A DNA stretch of 50,205 nt from a virus. This document shows positions 21,715-31,258 of this stretch, one piece after another. The stretch spans positions 1-50,205 of IMG/VR virus record IMGVR_UViG_3300023115_000032. One strand, written 5' to 3'. How positions within the stretch are numbered: the first letter of the stretch is position 1; every line of letters begins with the position of its first letter. The position numbers were made by a program, and so were the translations under genes. The notes below the pieces were generated by a model that worked only from the letters and a program-made list of their open reading frames with translations, made no database searches and had not been told where the DNA came from.

Positions 21715-24471
21715 TCAATTATTACCTTTAAGATTATTTATTTCTTCTTTAAGTAAATAAATTTCAGATCTAAGTTCTTTAATTGCTTCAACTAAAAGAG
21801 CAACAAAGTTTTGATACGCAACTGACTTTGGATCATCACCAAATACAAGTTCAGGAATAATATTTTCAACCTCTTGTGCAATAAATCCAAGAGAATGTTG
21901 TCCATTTTCTTTATAATCAAACTCAACACCCCTTAATTTACAAACTTTTTCAAGAGCATCTGCAATAGTTGTAATGTTAATTTTGAGTTTAATATCAGAA
22001 TTGGATGTTACTGATCCAGCACAAGTTAAGTTTGTTCCATCAAAAGTTAGATTACTAGAAGTAGTTGCTACGTTAGATCCATTTTTGTAAAGAACTTGGT
22101 TTGCTGATCCAGCAACTGGTCCAGGTATGCCTTGAATACCCTGAACACCTTGAGTACCATAAGTGCCTTGAGTACCAGTGATTCCCTGAGTTCCATTAGT
22201 ACCTTGAGCACCTGTAATTCCTTGAATACCCTGAGTTCCTTGAGTACCCTGAGTTCCATTAGTACCCTGAGTTCCTTGAGTACCCTGAGTTCCTTGAGTA
22301 CCCTGAGTTCCATTAGTACCCTGAGTTCCATTAGTACCCTGAGTTCCTTGAGTACCCTGAGTTCCTTGAGTACCCTGAGTTCCATTAGTACCCTGAGTTC
22401 CTTGAGTACCTTGAATACCTTGGATGCCCTGAGTACCTGTAATTCCTTGAATACCCTGAGTTCCTTGAATACCTTGAGTGCCTTGAACACCCTGAAGAGC
22501 AGCATTGGAAATAGTTGCCTTCTTTAAGTCTCCAACATCAGCATCATAAAGAAGAATATAATCGCTACCAGATGGTTGTCCAGAAGTTAGTTCAGCGCGA
22601 TTACTAATAACTCCAGCACCAACAGTAGTCAGAGAAGAATTGGTAACTCCTGCTCCAAGAGTGGTCGCTGAAAGAACATCAGCACTGTTAATCTTATAAG
22701 TTCCACCAGTATATACATCTATTCCTCCAGAAACAACATCTACTCCAGATTGGAATGTAGATACACCAACTACATTTAGACCACCATCTGTGATTCTAAG
22801 ACCAGAACGAGCGGTAGAAATATAAACCGCATCAACGTTAGTAACGTCTTCATAAACTAATGTACCAAGAACGGTAAGATCTCCACTAACTTCTGCATTA
22901 CCAGTAATACTTACACCACCAGAAGTGGTCTCAAATTTCTTATCACCGAAAGCATAGTATAACTCTACACCTGCATTATCAATAAACTTTGCTATAGGTT
23001 GATTTCCACCAGTTCTAATTTCGGTAGAATTACTTTTTATCCATAAAGCACTACTAGCGCCAGTTTCCTGAATATAACTTGTACTCCCATCACTAAAGAT
23101 TTCTAAATCTACACCATCACCAAATCTCAGTTTATCATTATCACCAAGATTTACATTACCTTGGAATGTGGCGATACCAGCAACTTCTAATTGATTAAAT
23201 GATGCTGTTGTGGTATGAATTGTTACTCCAGATCCAACACTAATTGTATTAGTATCTCCATTAAGAGTAACCGAAGATGAACCAACAGTAAGAACACCAA
23301 CGATACGAGCATCACCAGCAATACTTAGATCATTACCAACAAAAAGATTATCTTGTGTGGTAACAATGCCAACGAATGTAGAAACACCAGAGACATTCAG
23401 TTGATCAGTATCTGTTGTTCCTGTTACATCAATACCAGTAGACTTGGTAGCAAACTTCTGAATGCCATAATGGGAAAGAATAACCTCACCAGTAAGACCA
23501 TTTGCATGGATGTATCCAGTCGTGCCTGAACCTGAACCATTGTCGGCAGAAATATAGATACCCTTGTCAGCAGCGGCATTTCTAATTATTAAGTGATCAG
23601 TAGTGTTGATAATGTAACTGCTAGTATTATGATAAATCTGTAAGTCTTGACCAGCACCAAATATTATCTTATCATCATCACCAAGATCTACATTACCTTG
23701 GAATGTAGAGACACCAGAAACATTCAGTTGGTCAGTCTGGATCGTTCCAGTTACGTCAATACCATAGTTTTGCGTTTTAAGTTTTTCGTTCTCGTCTTGA
23801 TAAAGTGAAATGTATTTACCAACCTGCTCACCATCATCAAATACAGAACTTGGCCACGTTTTTAAATATCTGGTTCCACCATTGTCTGCAATGTCGATAT
23901 AATCACTACCACTACTTCCAGATCTTATAGACAAAGGAGTCCCACTTTGCGCCTGAATGTAATTTCTGCCTGGAGAACCAGATTGGTGCCGAATGTATAA
24001 ATCATAGCTAGCACCAAAATAAAGTGAATCATTATCACCAAAATATGCATCACCTTGGAATGTAGAAACTCCTACTACATCTAATCCACCACCAGTGATT
24101 CTTAGACCAGATCTTGCCGTAGCGATACCAACAGAATCAACATTAACTACGTCCTCATAAGTAAGAGTTCCACCAACCGTTACATCACCACTGAATGATG
24201 CACTAGTAGCAGTAAGAACACCAGATATTCTTACATTATCCAGTTCTGTATGCCCATCTACATCTAGATCACCAGAAGCACTTAAATTTCTTGTAGTAAT
24301 ATCTTCTCCAACTGATCCTCCACCTTCAACATTAAGTGTTGATGCATGGAGAGTACCTCCAACATAAAGATCGTTTTGGAACGTACCAACTCCAACAAAT
24401 GTGGATATTCCAGCGTCTACGATATTTCTACTATCATCAACAATAGTAGAATTAGAAATCTTAATTGCCAT
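21715..24471 (-). CDS. Tail fibre with collagen-like GTQ repeats and C-terminal S74 chaperone
   Basis: 918 aa. Residues 1-640 are repeated beta-rich modules of the form ATARSGLRITxGGLxVVGVSTF plus LYFGAxxDLxIxH and VGGTLxYEDVxNVD. Then comes a linker DYILLYDADVGDLKKATISN. Residues about 658-787 are collagen-like G-T-Q/G-I-Q triplets coded by near-perfect 18-bp repeats (22229-22408). Residues 826-918 match the S74 intramolecular chaperone: SDIKLKINI, GVEFDYKENGQHSLGFIAQE, a coiled-coil end. S74 domains trimerise the fibre and then cut themselves off. A CTAAATAC late-type element is at 24504-24511. Confidence 0.85.
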   Translation of the reverse strand: MAIKISNSTIVDDSRNIVDAGISTFVGVGTFQNDLYVGGTLHASTLNVEGGGSVGEDITTRNLSASGDLDVDGHTELDNVRISGVLTATSASFSGDVTVGGTLTYEDVVNVDSVGIATARSGLRITGGGLDVVGVSTFQGDAYFGDNDSLYFGASYDLYIRHQSGSPGRNYIQAQSGTPLSIRSGSSGSDYIDIADNGGTRYLKTWPSSVFDDGEQVGKYISLYQDENEKLKTQNYGIDVTGTIQTDQLNVSGVSTFQGNVDLGDDDKIIFGAGQDLQIYHNTSSYIINTTDHLIIRNAAADKGIYISADNGSGSGTTGYIHANGLTGEVILSHYGIQKFATKSTGIDVTGTTDTDQLNVSGVSTFVGIVTTQDNLFVGNDLSIAGDARIVGVLTVGSSSVTLNGDTNTISVGSGVTIHTTTASFNQLEVAGIATFQGNVNLGDNDKLRFGDGVDLEIFSDGSTSYIQETGASSALWIKSNSTEIRTGGNQPIAKFIDNAGVELYYAFGDKKFETTSGGVSITGNAEVSGDLTVLGTLVYEDVTNVDAVYISTARSGLRITDGGLNVVGVSTFQSGVDVVSGGIDVYTGGTYKINSADVLSATTLGAGVTNSSLTTVGAGVISNRAELTSGQPSGSDYILLYDADVGDLKKATISNAALQGVQGTQGIQGTQGIQGITGTQGIQGIQGTQGTQGTNGTQGTQGTQGTQGTQGTNGTQGTNGTQGTQGTQGTQGTQGTNGTQGTQGTQGIQGITGAQGTNGTQGITGTQGTYGTQGVQGIQGIPGPVAGSANQVLYKNGSNVATTSSNLTFDGTNLTCAGSVTSNSDIKLKINITTIADALEKVCKLRGVEFDYKENGQHSLGFIAQEVENIIPELVFGDDPKSVAYQNFVALLVEAIKELRSEIYLLKEEINNLKGNN
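22229..22408 (-). repeat. Ten tandem 18-bp units coding G-T-Q / T-N-G repeats
   Basis: Ten consecutive 18-bp units differ only at one place: TTGAGTA or ATTAGTA after CCCTGAGTTCC on the plus strand. They code TQGTQG or TNGTQG. The lack of silent changes points to recent expansion or homogenisation by slippage or recombination. Confidence 0.9.
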
Positions 24472-24503
24472 CTACCGTCCTCGTTTGCACTAGGTAGTTT
24501 TTA

Positions 24504-24511
24504 GTATTTAG
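24504..24511 (-). promoter_or_regulatory. Late-type promoter element CTAAATAC before the 918-aa fibre gene
   Basis: CTAAATAC on the minus strand is 33-40 bp before the start at 24471, in a 44-bp intergenic gap. The same octamer precedes gp54 and the 756-aa fibre gene. Confidence 0.4.
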
Positions 24512-24515
24512 GAAA

Positions 24516-27500
24516 TCACTCCAGTGCAGATATTCTTTGTTCGAGTTCTTCTATCTTTTGTTGTTGTTCTTTTACAACTTCAATCAAAAGACCCACTAAA
24601 CCATTGTAATTTACACCCTTCTTAGTATCACCATAAACCAATCGTGGCATCACTGCTTCAACTTCCTGTGCTATGATACCAGCAGAAGGTAATCCACCTT
24701 GGGATTCTATCCAATCAAAGGTAACTCCACGAATCTGAGAAACTTTTCCGATTGGATCATCAATTACTGCAATATTTTCTTTGAATCTTTCATCTGAAGT
24801 GGTATTGAAGTCTGCTGCTTGTACTGTTCCTTGAGCAAAAATAGTTCCAACAAAAGTAGAAACTCCAGTAACATTTACCTGGTTAGTAAATGTAGTTCCA
24901 ACAACTGTTACTCCATACCCTGTGGTTTCAAGTTTCTTAGAACCATTATAGAAGAGTCTTACAGTTCTTCCAGATCCATCATTAAGTGCTTCAACCCAAT
25001 TCTCATTTGATTGTGATGGGTTTTGAAGTTTTAAATCTTGACCACGGAGAAGTAGTGTTCCTGTAGAACTATCTTCATGAAGAATGAGGTTATCAGTGTC
25101 AGAATATAACCACCCATCATTATCATTTCCAAAATAAATTCTATTGTTATCACCAAAGTATGCGTTATCATTAAAGGTTGAAACTCCAGTTACCTCAAAT
25201 CCACCACCAGTAATTCTTAATCCAGATCTGGCAGTGGCAATACCAATAGAGTCTTGATTGGTAACGTTCTCATAAGTAAGGTCGCCAAGAACTGTTACGT
25301 TTCCACTGAACTCAGCACTAGTGGCAGTGAGAATACCAGAGATATTAACATTATCAAGTTCAGCATGTCCAGTGATGTCAACACCACCTACTGTGGTTTC
25401 AAATTTCTTGGAGTTGTTGTAGTAGAGTGATACCTCAGCATTTTGATTTGCCTCTATTGCCAGTTCATTAGAGTTTGATCTTATATGAACACTACTTCCA
25501 TCTAAGTATAGTCTTCCTGTTCCAATCTCTCTAATAAAACTATGACCTCCACCATGGTAAATCTGTAAATCATCACCATCACCAAAATACAATCTATCAT
25601 CATCACCAAGATATACATTATCTTGGAATGTAGAAATACCAGAAACAGTAAGATTTCCTCCATTAACATCTAAACTTCCATTGATAATTGTCTTATTAGA
25701 TGCTGCAGGATCAATGTTAATGTTACCAGTAGTTGAAGAGAATGTATTAGCAGCAAGTTGAAGGTTACCAACAGTTAAACTTGTTGGAGTAATGAGAGTT
25801 TGATTCGAAACTCCATCAGTAACAACCAGGTTTCCAACATTCTCTAGGTCGTAAGATGTAGAGGCAAAACTTACTTGCCCAGTTTCTTGATTGATATAAA
25901 GAGAATCGCCAACTCTAAAGTCTCCAGATTGATCAATACTTACAAAAGAAACTTGACCACTGTTAAGTTCAACTACTTCATTAGACTGTACTACAAGTGT
26001 TGCGTCATTGGTAAAATCTTTACCTGTTCCAACATGATTAAAGTTAGTAGCAAATAGTCTTAACTGAACACCAACCCCATCCGCAACAACACCTTGAGAT
26101 CCATATTCAACGGCACAACCGACTGAACGCATCTCAGCACCAAACATAGTATAGTCGGCAAGAGTAATAGCACTAGCAATACCAGTTTGAGTTACGCCAT
26201 CAGATTGGAAGAACCTAACATCCTGTGTGGTTCCAATACCAACCGATGTAAATGTACCATATCCTTTACCACTAATTCTAGCGTAATCAGTATTATAATT
26301 AGTGATCGTACCAACAGCAACTACTGAACCACCAGAGTCATAAAGTTTAACAACATCATTAACTGATGGTGTTACTCCAGGAGTTCTAAACTTAAGTCTT
26401 GTTTCAGCAGTACCTGCAATACCAACCGTACCACCAAGACCAACAATTGCCTGAGAAGCAAAGTAGTGGAAGCAGTTTAGGTATTCTGCACGAGCACCAT
26501 TTGTTAGGATGATACCTTTGTTGTTTGGTGTAAAGAATGTTACTTCATTGAAAAGCATTCCTGCTTCTAATGAATTACTTGCTACCTTAGATCCATCAAC
26601 TAACGCACCTCTACCTGCCAGGTATGTTGTTGGTGGATTATCAGGAGTATCATATCCATATGGATCACTTGTAGTTACTGTAGATCCAGTATTAAGAACA
26701 GTTACTCTCTGGATATAAGGACTTCTAGTCGTGATTGCGATACCAGTTGCATATGCGAAAGCATATCCTGTATCGGTAGAAGAATTATAGAAAGAATCTT
26801 TAATAGTAAAGTCTTCTAATGTAGAGATATCATTTAGTTCAAATACATTATTAGTCTTTGTAGCATCTGAAGGTTTAATTGTTGTTGCTCTTAAACCAGC
26901 ACCCTTAACAGTTACTCCTCTAGGAACTGTAAGAGGGCAAGTTTCCTCATAAGTACCAGCAGAAATGTTGATTATGTCACCATTCGTAACAACACTCAGT
27001 GCCTGTGCAATGGTGAGATATGGTTCATTAATATTATCACCAGAATTCGAGTCGCTACCAGTTGTAGCAACATAGTAAGTCTTTCCAAGTGCATTAAGAT
27101 CACCATCAAATCTGGTTGCCGTTGCGACGCCAGATACATTCAATGCATCAAGTTCAGTGTGTCCATCAACATCTAGTTCAAATGCAGTAACAATACCACT
27201 AATATTAACGTTATCAAGTTCAGTATGCCCATCAACATCAATTGTATCAACACCATTGTTAAAAGTAGCAACTCCAACTACATCCAATCCACCACCAGTG
27301 ACTCTGAGACCAGAACGAGCGGTGGCAATACCAACAGAATCTACATTGGTTACGTCCTCATACTTAAGGACACCACCAACAGTTACATCACCACTAAATG
27401 ATGCTGTGGTTCCTGAAATCTGACTAGCAAAGGTAGAAATACCATTTGTATATAAGTTTCTAGTTACAATATCATCACCAATCGAAGCTCCTCCACCACC

Positions 27501-28271
27501 AGATCCAGCAGTAAGAGATCCAGCAATAAAAAGATCACTTTGGAAAGTTCCAACTCCAGCAACTGTAAAACCGCCATCAAAATATGAAGACGTTTGAGTA
27601 ATAGTTACTCCAGATCCAATATGAACGCTGTTATTATCACCATCAATAACTACAGAAGAAGATCCAACAGTTAATATACCAGTAATCCTAGCATCACCAT
27701 GTACATCTAATGCATAAATTGAACTTGCTGTTGTTGTTGAAACACCAAGATTTGCCGTAGTGCTAATACCATTAACACCTGATACCCAATATCTACTACC
27801 CTGAACCCCTTGAATACCTTGAATGCCTTGAGTACCCTGAACCCCTTGAACACCCTGAACGCCGGTGGTTCCTTGAGGTCCAGCAGATTCAAAGGTAACT
27901 ACATCTACAATATCTCCAGCAACTAATGCAGAATTTAGAATTAAAGTATTACCAGCAGAAGTTGTGTATTCTGTCGTGGTTAAGTGGACGCCATTAACAA
28001 AGACATCCATAGAACCAATCAGTGCATAATTTACACTGAAGTTGGTTTGTCCTTCTGTTGCTACAAATCTATATTCATCCCTATCAAAGTTAGAACCTTG
28101 AATACCTTGAATACCCTGAACACCTTGAACTCCTTGTGTTCCTTGAGTACCTTGAGGTCCTAGTTGGCCAAGTCTTTTCCAGGATGACCCATTCCACTGC
28201 CATCTATTGCCATTGGCAACGTAAATGTCATTTATAGATGGACTTAACGGAAAATCTAGTGCTGCTGCCAT
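24516..28271 (-). CDS. Large tail fibre with beta-helix and S74 chaperone
   Basis: 1251 aa. N-terminal module with IYVANGNRWQWNGSSWKRLG (17-36), then collagen-like GVQGIQG triplets (38-61), a DVFVNGVHLTTTEY-type module, more collagen repeats (about 133-160), and GLRVTGGGLDVVGVATF modules. From about residue 396, TYYVATTGSDSNSG and EPYLTIAQAL begin a pectate-lyase-like right-handed beta-helix. The same block occurs in the 1591-aa fibre. More modules follow and an S74 domain (SDERFKENI, GVTFDWIES, SAGIIAQEVE) with a coiled coil closes the protein. The beta-helix may bind or cut host polysaccharide. Two NATAAATA elements lie upstream. Confidence 0.85.
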   Translation of the reverse strand: MAAALDFPLSPSINDIYVANGNRWQWNGSSWKRLGQLGPQGTQGTQGVQGVQGIQGIQGSNFDRDEYRFVATEGQTNFSVNYALIGSMDVFVNGVHLTTTEYTTSAGNTLILNSALVAGDIVDVVTFESAGPQGTTGVQGVQGVQGTQGIQGIQGVQGSRYWVSGVNGISTTANLGVSTTTASSIYALDVHGDARITGILTVGSSSVVIDGDNNSVHIGSGVTITQTSSYFDGGFTVAGVGTFQSDLFIAGSLTAGSGGGGASIGDDIVTRNLYTNGISTFASQISGTTASFSGDVTVGGVLKYEDVTNVDSVGIATARSGLRVTGGGLDVVGVATFNNGVDTIDVDGHTELDNVNISGIVTAFELDVDGHTELDALNVSGVATATRFDGDLNALGKTYYVATTGSDSNSGDNINEPYLTIAQALSVVTNGDIINISAGTYEETCPLTVPRGVTVKGAGLRATTIKPSDATKTNNVFELNDISTLEDFTIKDSFYNSSTDTGYAFAYATGIAITTRSPYIQRVTVLNTGSTVTTSDPYGYDTPDNPPTTYLAGRGALVDGSKVASNSLEAGMLFNEVTFFTPNNKGIILTNGARAEYLNCFHYFASQAIVGLGGTVGIAGTAETRLKFRTPGVTPSVNDVVKLYDSGGSVVAVGTITNYNTDYARISGKGYGTFTSVGIGTTQDVRFFQSDGVTQTGIASAITLADYTMFGAEMRSVGCAVEYGSQGVVADGVGVQLRLFATNFNHVGTGKDFTNDATLVVQSNEVVELNSGQVSFVSIDQSGDFRVGDSLYINQETGQVSFASTSYDLENVGNLVVTDGVSNQTLITPTSLTVGNLQLAANTFSSTTGNINIDPAASNKTIINGSLDVNGGNLTVSGISTFQDNVYLGDDDRLYFGDGDDLQIYHGGGHSFIREIGTGRLYLDGSSVHIRSNSNELAIEANQNAEVSLYYNNSKKFETTVGGVDITGHAELDNVNISGILTATSAEFSGNVTVLGDLTYENVTNQDSIGIATARSGLRITGGGFEVTGVSTFNDNAYFGDNNRIYFGNDNDGWLYSDTDNLILHEDSSTGTLLLRGQDLKLQNPSQSNENWVEALNDGSGRTVRLFYNGSKKLETTGYGVTVVGTTFTNQVNVTGVSTFVGTIFAQGTVQAADFNTTSDERFKENIAVIDDPIGKVSQIRGVTFDWIESQGGLPSAGIIAQEVEAVMPRLVYGDTKKGVNYNGLVGLLIEVVKEQQQKIEELEQRISALE
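25400..25516 (-). repeat. 117-bp duplication, copy 1 (in the 1251-aa fibre)
   Basis: Matches 50089-50205 at 116 of 117 positions; the one difference is at 25418/50107. It codes the module RLYLDGSSVHIRSNSNELAI...SLYYNNSKKFET. The match may extend past the right window edge. Confidence 0.9.
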
Positions 28272-28284
28272 CAGGGATTATCTC

Positions 28285-28324
28285 TATTTATTTACGATGT
28301 GATATTCTATTTTAGTTATTTATG
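28285..28324 (-). promoter_or_regulatory. Two late-type elements (AATAAATA and CATAAATA) before the 1251-aa fibre gene
   Basis: AATAAATA at 28285-28292 and CATAAATA at 28317-28324 on the minus strand lie 14 and 46 bp before the start. The 61-bp gap has no other content. Confidence 0.45.
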
Positions 28325-28332
28325 TCAACGAA

Positions 28333-28905
28333 TTACATGCCTAATAATTCTCTAAGATCATTAACAGACAAACCAAGTTTATCCAACTTTCTTTGCGCTT
28401 CTGTCTTATAAACCCACCCTTGAGTATTATCAGATTGGTAAAGTTCTTCATCCCATTCGAAGACTACTCCAGTGGTTTGTACACTACTATCCGTTAGATA
28501 ATTTCTGAAGTTACTAGGATATGGAATTGGGGGAATCCAATCATGAGAATTTCTATCGTAAGTCCATGAAGTATACGGTTGTGGTGGAAAAAACTTATTA
28601 TTTTCTCTATCATAAGTGTATCCTGTTACAGCTGTTCTTTCTCTTTCAGATTTCATCTCTTCGGTTAGATCGGGATAAGTATTATCATATCTGAAAGTTC
28701 CATCGAGATTTAAATTTAAATATGATTTAACAGTTTCTGAAGCTGAAATTACCCACTCACCACCATATTTTCTTACACACTCACTTAAACCATAATCCAA
28801 ATCAATTTCATTTGTTTCTGGATTTGTGACATCATTATCATCAAGATGTATAACTCTTTCAACTATATTATTTTCATTTATTGAGGCAAAATAATGGTTT
28901 GACAT
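28333..28905 (-). CDS. Phage fibre-region protein with W-PP-YP motif (190 aa)
   Basis: Begins MSNHYFASINENNIVERVIH. The central and C-terminal parts have GYTYDRENNKFFPPQPYTSW, HDWIPPIPYPSNF and FEWDEELYQSDNTQGWVY, homologous to the 158-aa protein at 19692-20168. The last 25 residues (KLDKLGLSVNDLRELLG) form a helix, a common end in phage tail proteins. It lies 4 bp after a glycine-rich fibre gene. Function unknown; a fibre-associated role is inferred. Confidence 0.7.
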   Translation of the reverse strand: MSNHYFASINENNIVERVIHLDDNDVTNPETNEIDLDYGLSECVRKYGGEWVISASETVKSYLNLNLDGTFRYDNTYPDLTEEMKSERERTAVTGYTYDRENNKFFPPQPYTSWTYDRNSHDWIPPIPYPSNFRNYLTDSSVQTTGVVFEWDEELYQSDNTQGWVYKTEAQRKLDKLGLSVNDLRELLGM

Positions 28906-28909
28906 TTTC

Positions 28910-29851
28910 TTACGCTTGATAACCTTCTACTTTAATTATAACAATTCCTGGGCATCCAGCGCCACCAGAAGCACCTCCAGTAGTGCTTCCACCACATTCA
29001 GAACCACCGCCGCCACCGCCGCCACCGCCGCTAAATCCAGTTCCACCGCCGCCGCCACGAGCACCATTACCACTATACTCACAAAGACCAGCAGCCTGAT
29101 TTCCATCGGTTCCATTTCCTGGAGTTGGAACAGCAGGTGCTAAAGAAGTTGGTAAAGCACTACTTCTTGTTATAACTAAACCACCGCCGCCACCGCCGCC
29201 ACCGTTTCCAGCAAACGAAGATCCACCGTTTTGACCACCAGGTCCACCATTTCCATTAGAAAAAGTATAGTCTGAAAAGAAAGGAGACCAAGGACTAATA
29301 GTATATGAAGCATTGGTGCCAGCAGGACCTGCGTAAGCACCACCACTTCCTGGAGTACTAGGTCCACCAGAATATGGTCCGCCACCAGGAGAAGAACCAC
29401 CTGGAAATAAAGAACCAGGAGCAGATGGAAGAGTGATTGGAACAGAAGATCCCAAAGTCGCTATTGTATTGTTCAATTTATATACTAGTGTTCCACTAGC
29501 ACCACCTCCACCAGAACCACCACCAGAGTCACTACCACCATTACCTGGTGATCCACTACCACCCGATCCACCTGGAGTTAAGTGTATAACATCAACTCTG
29601 GCATCGGGAGCAAAAGAAATATCTGCTGTTAAATTTGCTGTTCCAGGAGAAGTAAATACAAAATATTGTGTCTCCCTATTCATATTTTTAACTGAAAGCC
29701 AACCACCTTCTCCAGAATAAGATTCTATGGAAGAAGTGGTTGAGTTAAAAATAACAGTACCTATAGCAGTTCCAACACCAGCATTTCTACCAGCACTATC
29801 AGTAGAAGCAATACCAAGGTAACTTTGTGATAGATCTCTATTTCTGGACAT
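28910..29851 (-). CDS. Glycine-rich tail fibre / adhesin
   Basis: 313 aa. The N-terminus MSRNRDLSQSYLGIASTDSA and a VIFNSTTSSIESYSGEGGW module are followed by YFVFTSPGTANLT and a domain with long runs of Gly and Ser, ending in GCPGIVIIKVEGY. Same plan as the proteins at 20709-21713 and 47012-48199: a small folded start, one beta module, then a polyglycine tip ending in (G)IVI(V/I)(K/R). Expected to be at the outer end of a tail fibre. GATAAATA lies 17-24 bp upstream. Confidence 0.75.
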   Translation of the reverse strand: MSRNRDLSQSYLGIASTDSAGRNAGVGTAIGTVIFNSTTSSIESYSGEGGWLSVKNMNRETQYFVFTSPGTANLTADISFAPDARVDVIHLTPGGSGGSGSPGNGGSDSGGGSGGGGASGTLVYKLNNTIATLGSSVPITLPSAPGSLFPGGSSPGGGPYSGGPSTPGSGGAYAGPAGTNASYTISPWSPFFSDYTFSNGNGGPGGQNGGSSFAGNGGGGGGGGLVITRSSALPTSLAPAVPTPGNGTDGNQAAGLCEYSGNGARGGGGGTGFSGGGGGGGGGSECGGSTTGGASGGAGCPGIVIIKVEGYQA

Positions 29852-29867
29852 TACAGAACTTTTTAGT

Positions 29868-29875
29868 TATTTATC
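29868..29875 (-). promoter_or_regulatory. Late-type promoter element GATAAATA before the 313-aa fibre gene
   Basis: GATAAATA on the minus strand, 17-24 bp before the fibre start. It overlaps the stop of the oxygenase gene upstream. Confidence 0.45.
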
Positions 29876-30584
29876 TAACGTCATTCGCATACTGAACAAA
29901 AGGTCCTTGAGAATTAACGTAGTGAAGAAAGATCTGATGATGGTATGTATCATCTTCTTTTCTCCTAATCGTTCTCCAAAGATTCTTGACCTTGCTATGC
30001 CTACTTTCTAGTGGATCTCTCCAGTGCTCACGCTCGCAACCCTTATAAACAGCAGCATCACCATTCTTCATTACAACACATGACTCACTACCATCAGGTC
30101 TTTCAAACCAAATAGGCCAAGGTTTATCTGAGTTTGTACTAATTTGAAGAGTTACACTAATTTCACATGCTGGACGATCACTATGCCGACTTAACTCTTG
30201 ACCAAGATAATAAAAGCGATCATAGAAATAAGTGGGAAGTAAATCAATGCCTAAGCATTTTTCTATTTCTTTACGAACAATGTAATGTAACTGCTTGTAC
30301 ATTGGTACATTATATCTGGCAAGAGATCCATTTACTTGCATCTCTTCTGGTTCAAAAATAACCTTATCCTTACGGACATAGTTCATTTGACCAGATAGTC
30401 TTTTGCCAGTTTCATCCAGTGGAGGAGAACAATACAGGTTTTCAGGATCTAAGATAAGTCCAGGAAGAAAAAGATAACCATTCTCTTCAAAGGACTTATT
30501 CTTTGTCATGTCTGTGGTTGTTGGAAGGCAAGTACGACTATACCCCTCAGCATAAGAACCACCAGTCGATACATACTCTTTCAT
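29871..30584 (-). CDS. Putative 2OG-Fe(II) oxygenase (237 aa)
   Basis: I take the ATG at 30584, which overlaps the stop of the next oxygenase (TGATG) and has GGAAG just upstream, rather than the in-frame ATG at 30611. Iron-binding candidates are HSDRP (H134, D136) and H187 in CEREHWRDPL. PTYFYDRFYYLGQELSRHSD and EISVTLQISTN frame the double-stranded beta-helix core. The N-terminal 60 residues (GYLFLPGLI) form a cap. The order of motifs fits phytanoyl/prolyl-hydroxylase-like enzymes. Substrate unknown. Confidence 0.65.
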   Translation of the reverse strand: MKEYVSTGGSYAEGYSRTCLPTTTDMTKNKSFEENGYLFLPGLILDPENLYCSPPLDETGKRLSGQMNYVRKDKVIFEPEEMQVNGSLARYNVPMYKQLHYIVRKEIEKCLGIDLLPTYFYDRFYYLGQELSRHSDRPACEISVTLQISTNSDKPWPIWFERPDGSESCVVMKNGDAAVYKGCEREHWRDPLESRHSKVKNLWRTIRRKEDDTYHHQIFLHYVNSQGPFVQYANDVR

Positions 30585-31201
30585 CACTTCCACCTCGGAC
30601 CAACTACCCATCCAACAATACTCTTACGCAAACCAGAACGTACTTTACGAACTCTATGGGGAGTACGTGAATCAAATACCATCAAAGTTCCTCTTTGCTT
30701 TGGTGCAAAATAGGTCTTACCACTATTGTCTAAGAACTGAACTTCACCACCAGTATATTCAGAAGGATCAGAAAGTTGTAGTGCAAAAGAAAGTTTCCTT
30801 ATGTATTCACCATTTAAAGTTACTTGATCCTCGGCAAGATTGTTACCAGAACCAGCAACGATTTGTGGTTTATAACAAGTGTCTATACCAGCATCAATGT
30901 GCCACTTATAGAATTGTCCTTCTCCATACTGTGTGTATTGAATATTTCCACCATCAATCTCTGTCAGATCATAGCAAAAATTCTCACGATTTACCTTGTC
31001 AATGTAGTACCACAACCAACCACCAATCCAGTGAGAGGTTGGAACCCATACATTTTTGCTATTACGAATGACTTTATCTACTTCTGCACCCATGATTTGA
31101 GAATCTTGTGCCTGTTCATCAAATCTTTTAAGGTCTTTTTCGATAATTTCTACAATGTCAGTTGGCATCTCAGTCATGTGCCAACATGTTAAATACGCCA
31201 T
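30584..31201 (-). CDS. 2OG-Fe(II) oxygenase, prolyl-4-hydroxylase/PKHD-like
   Basis: 205 aa. Clear motifs: YGEGQFYKWHIDAG (H101, D103), RKLSFALQLSDPSEYTGGEV, GTLMVFDSRTPHRVRKV (H182) and GLRKSIVGWVVGP (R192). These are the HxD...H...R set of prolyl-hydroxylase-type oxygenases, which use iron, O2 and 2-oxoglutarate. Possible targets are phage fibre residues or host proteins. It is translationally coupled to the second oxygenase and has its own sigma-70-type promoter (31226-31254), unlike the fibres on each side. Confidence 0.85.
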   Translation of the reverse strand: MAYLTCWHMTEMPTDIVEIIEKDLKRFDEQAQDSQIMGAEVDKVIRNSKNVWVPTSHWIGGWLWYYIDKVNRENFCYDLTEIDGGNIQYTQYGEGQFYKWHIDAGIDTCYKPQIVAGSGNNLAEDQVTLNGEYIRKLSFALQLSDPSEYTGGEVQFLDNSGKTYFAPKQRGTLMVFDSRTPHRVRKVRSGLRKSIVGWVVGPRWK

Positions 31202-31225
31202 ACTTGAATAATATCCTTCAGGTTG

Positions 31226-31254
31226 ATTATATAGTAAAGTATCAAAGATGTCAA
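31226..31254 (-). promoter_or_regulatory. Sigma-70-type promoter (TTGACA-17-TATAAT) of the oxygenase pair
   Basis: Perfect hexamers on the minus strand: TTGACA at 31254-31249 and TATAAT at 31231-31226, 17 bp apart. It lies in the 57-bp gap between the 81-aa gene and the oxygenase pair. Confidence 0.75.
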
Positions 31255-31258
31255 TAAT

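Noticed and set aside
22068-22505. Minus-strand ORFs rich in Leu-Arg-Val-Glu in collagen regions (also 32181-32597, 36316-36975, 48847-49341)
   Set aside because: They are +1 or -1 frame readings of the same tandem repeats, not independent genes.
22132-22527. Long plus-strand ORFs rich in Ser-Thr-Leu (also 32377-32604, 36365-37009, 48932-49468)
   Set aside because: They are antisense shadows of the collagen-like GTQ repeats, low complexity, and have no ribosome binding sites.
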